64,000 bases of DNA, from assembly GCA_961205875.1 (NCBI GenBank), contig OY540822.1, positions 5,954,501 through 6,018,500 on the forward strand. Direction: 5' to 3'. Below the pieces are notes generated by a model. It searched no databases. It saw nothing but the letters and a program-made list of their open reading frames with translations, and had not been told where the DNA came from. The stretch is from Sialis fuliginosa. Taxonomy: Eukaryota; Arthropoda; Insecta; Megaloptera; Sialidae. Position numbers and translations under genes: made by a program. Shown here one piece after another: positions 63,490-64,000 of the stretch. Positions within the stretch are counted from its first letter, which is position 1; each line of letters begins with the position of its first letter.

Positions 63490-64000
63490 GCTTTTAAGAA
63501 CCGTTGTCTATGGTATTTGAGAGATGGAGCAGTTAGAAATGCTGTATTAGAACTCTAAACTCTAACAACTGGATCAACTAGAATTTCAGATGGAGCACCA
63601 GAGTTAGCACAAGATGTTAATAGAATTTGGAGTCATTTGACTGAAAACGAAATGCTGGCTTATTACGCAGTGCTAGCTTTGTGTGACTCATCAAAGATGA
63701 AGTACTTATTGGTTGCATCTATGATACATCTGATTAAGAACGATACTGTTACTTCCGCATACATGGATAGTCGTATAAAAAGACTAAAAATTGTGGCACC
63801 AGGAATTAGCAATGATCAATTTATCAACCCACATATTTTGACTCATTTTTCGAAAATGTACTCAAAAGAAGGGTTGCACCCTGACACTATATTCAACAAC
63901 TTCTTGACCCTCTATACCATGTGGAAGAAGGACTCAATAGGGCCTATGCAATGGATGGTGGAGCAGGGTGCCGCGCACAACGTGGCGTCTGCCAATACCT
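63490..64000 (+). pseudogene. Possible endogenous RNA-virus nucleoprotein, cut by window edge
   Basis: One frame is coding-like from about 63490 to the window end: CLWYLRDGAVRNAVLEL, a TAA at 63556-63558, then an uninterrupted stretch of 147 codons (RISDGAPELAQDVNRIWSHL, LAYYAVLALCDSSKMKYLLV, SKMYSKEGLHPDTIFNNFLT, WMVEQGAAHNVASAN). It has helix-rich globular composition and less AT bias than its surroundings, and shows no transposase motif. The look is that of a mononegavirus-type nucleoprotein, often endogenised in insects, but I cannot confirm the family. Confidence 0.4.

Overview
This is eukaryotic, AT-rich, intron-containing DNA that consists almost wholly of mobile elements and endogenous-virus relics. 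The families present (errantivirus-like provirus, Polinton/adintovirus genes, THAP/YqaJ ISL2EU element, PIF/Harbinger, hAT, Penelope and LINE fragments) point to an insect. A hemipteran such as an aphid or phylloxerid is my best guess, by resemblance only. I recognise no complete ordinary host gene.

0-19 kb: minisatellite and AT-rich repeats lead into a nested pair of Ty3/Gypsy elements. A decayed minus-strand element (3724-13164, 120-bp LTRs, TSD GATTA) was hit in its pol by a young plus-strand element (4854-10229, TSD TTAA). Then comes a tandem array of a small OB-fold-like gene (intact copies at 13720 and 14869, gutted copies near 1.2 and 2.3 kb), a GC-rich captured zinc-finger exon, and a decayed Polinton-associated gene on the minus strand.

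19-29 kb: a complete-looking PIF/Harbinger element (19404-23041, TSD TAA). Its transposase and MADF-BESS genes lie on opposite strands, each with its last exon inside the other's intron. It sits in an LTR-retrotransposon fragment. Downstream are a decayed transposase and a LINE tail split by a TAGGGTG-type DNA transposon (26652-29016, 8-bp TSD).

29.5-37.4 kb: an intact-looking errantivirus-like provirus (minus strand, 274-bp LTRs, TSD TGCT) with gag, pol and env, a candidate -1 frameshift site and a predicted splice that supplies the env start.

37.5-49 kb: a hAT transposase gene with subterminal repeats, then a Polinton/adintovirus relic: protein-primed polymerase fragment, hexon-like capsid fragment, a protein with a BIR domain, an adenain-like protease and an accessory gene split by a hAT MITE.

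49-64 kb: a second TAGGGTG-type transposon (49078-52425), an ISL2EU element with THAP transposase and SWIM-YqaJ nuclease (about 53903-57948), a truncated MADF gene, a mosaic of two transposase families joined by a 174-bp duplication, a decayed transposon protein, and at the right edge an ORF that may be an endogenous RNA-virus nucleoprotein.
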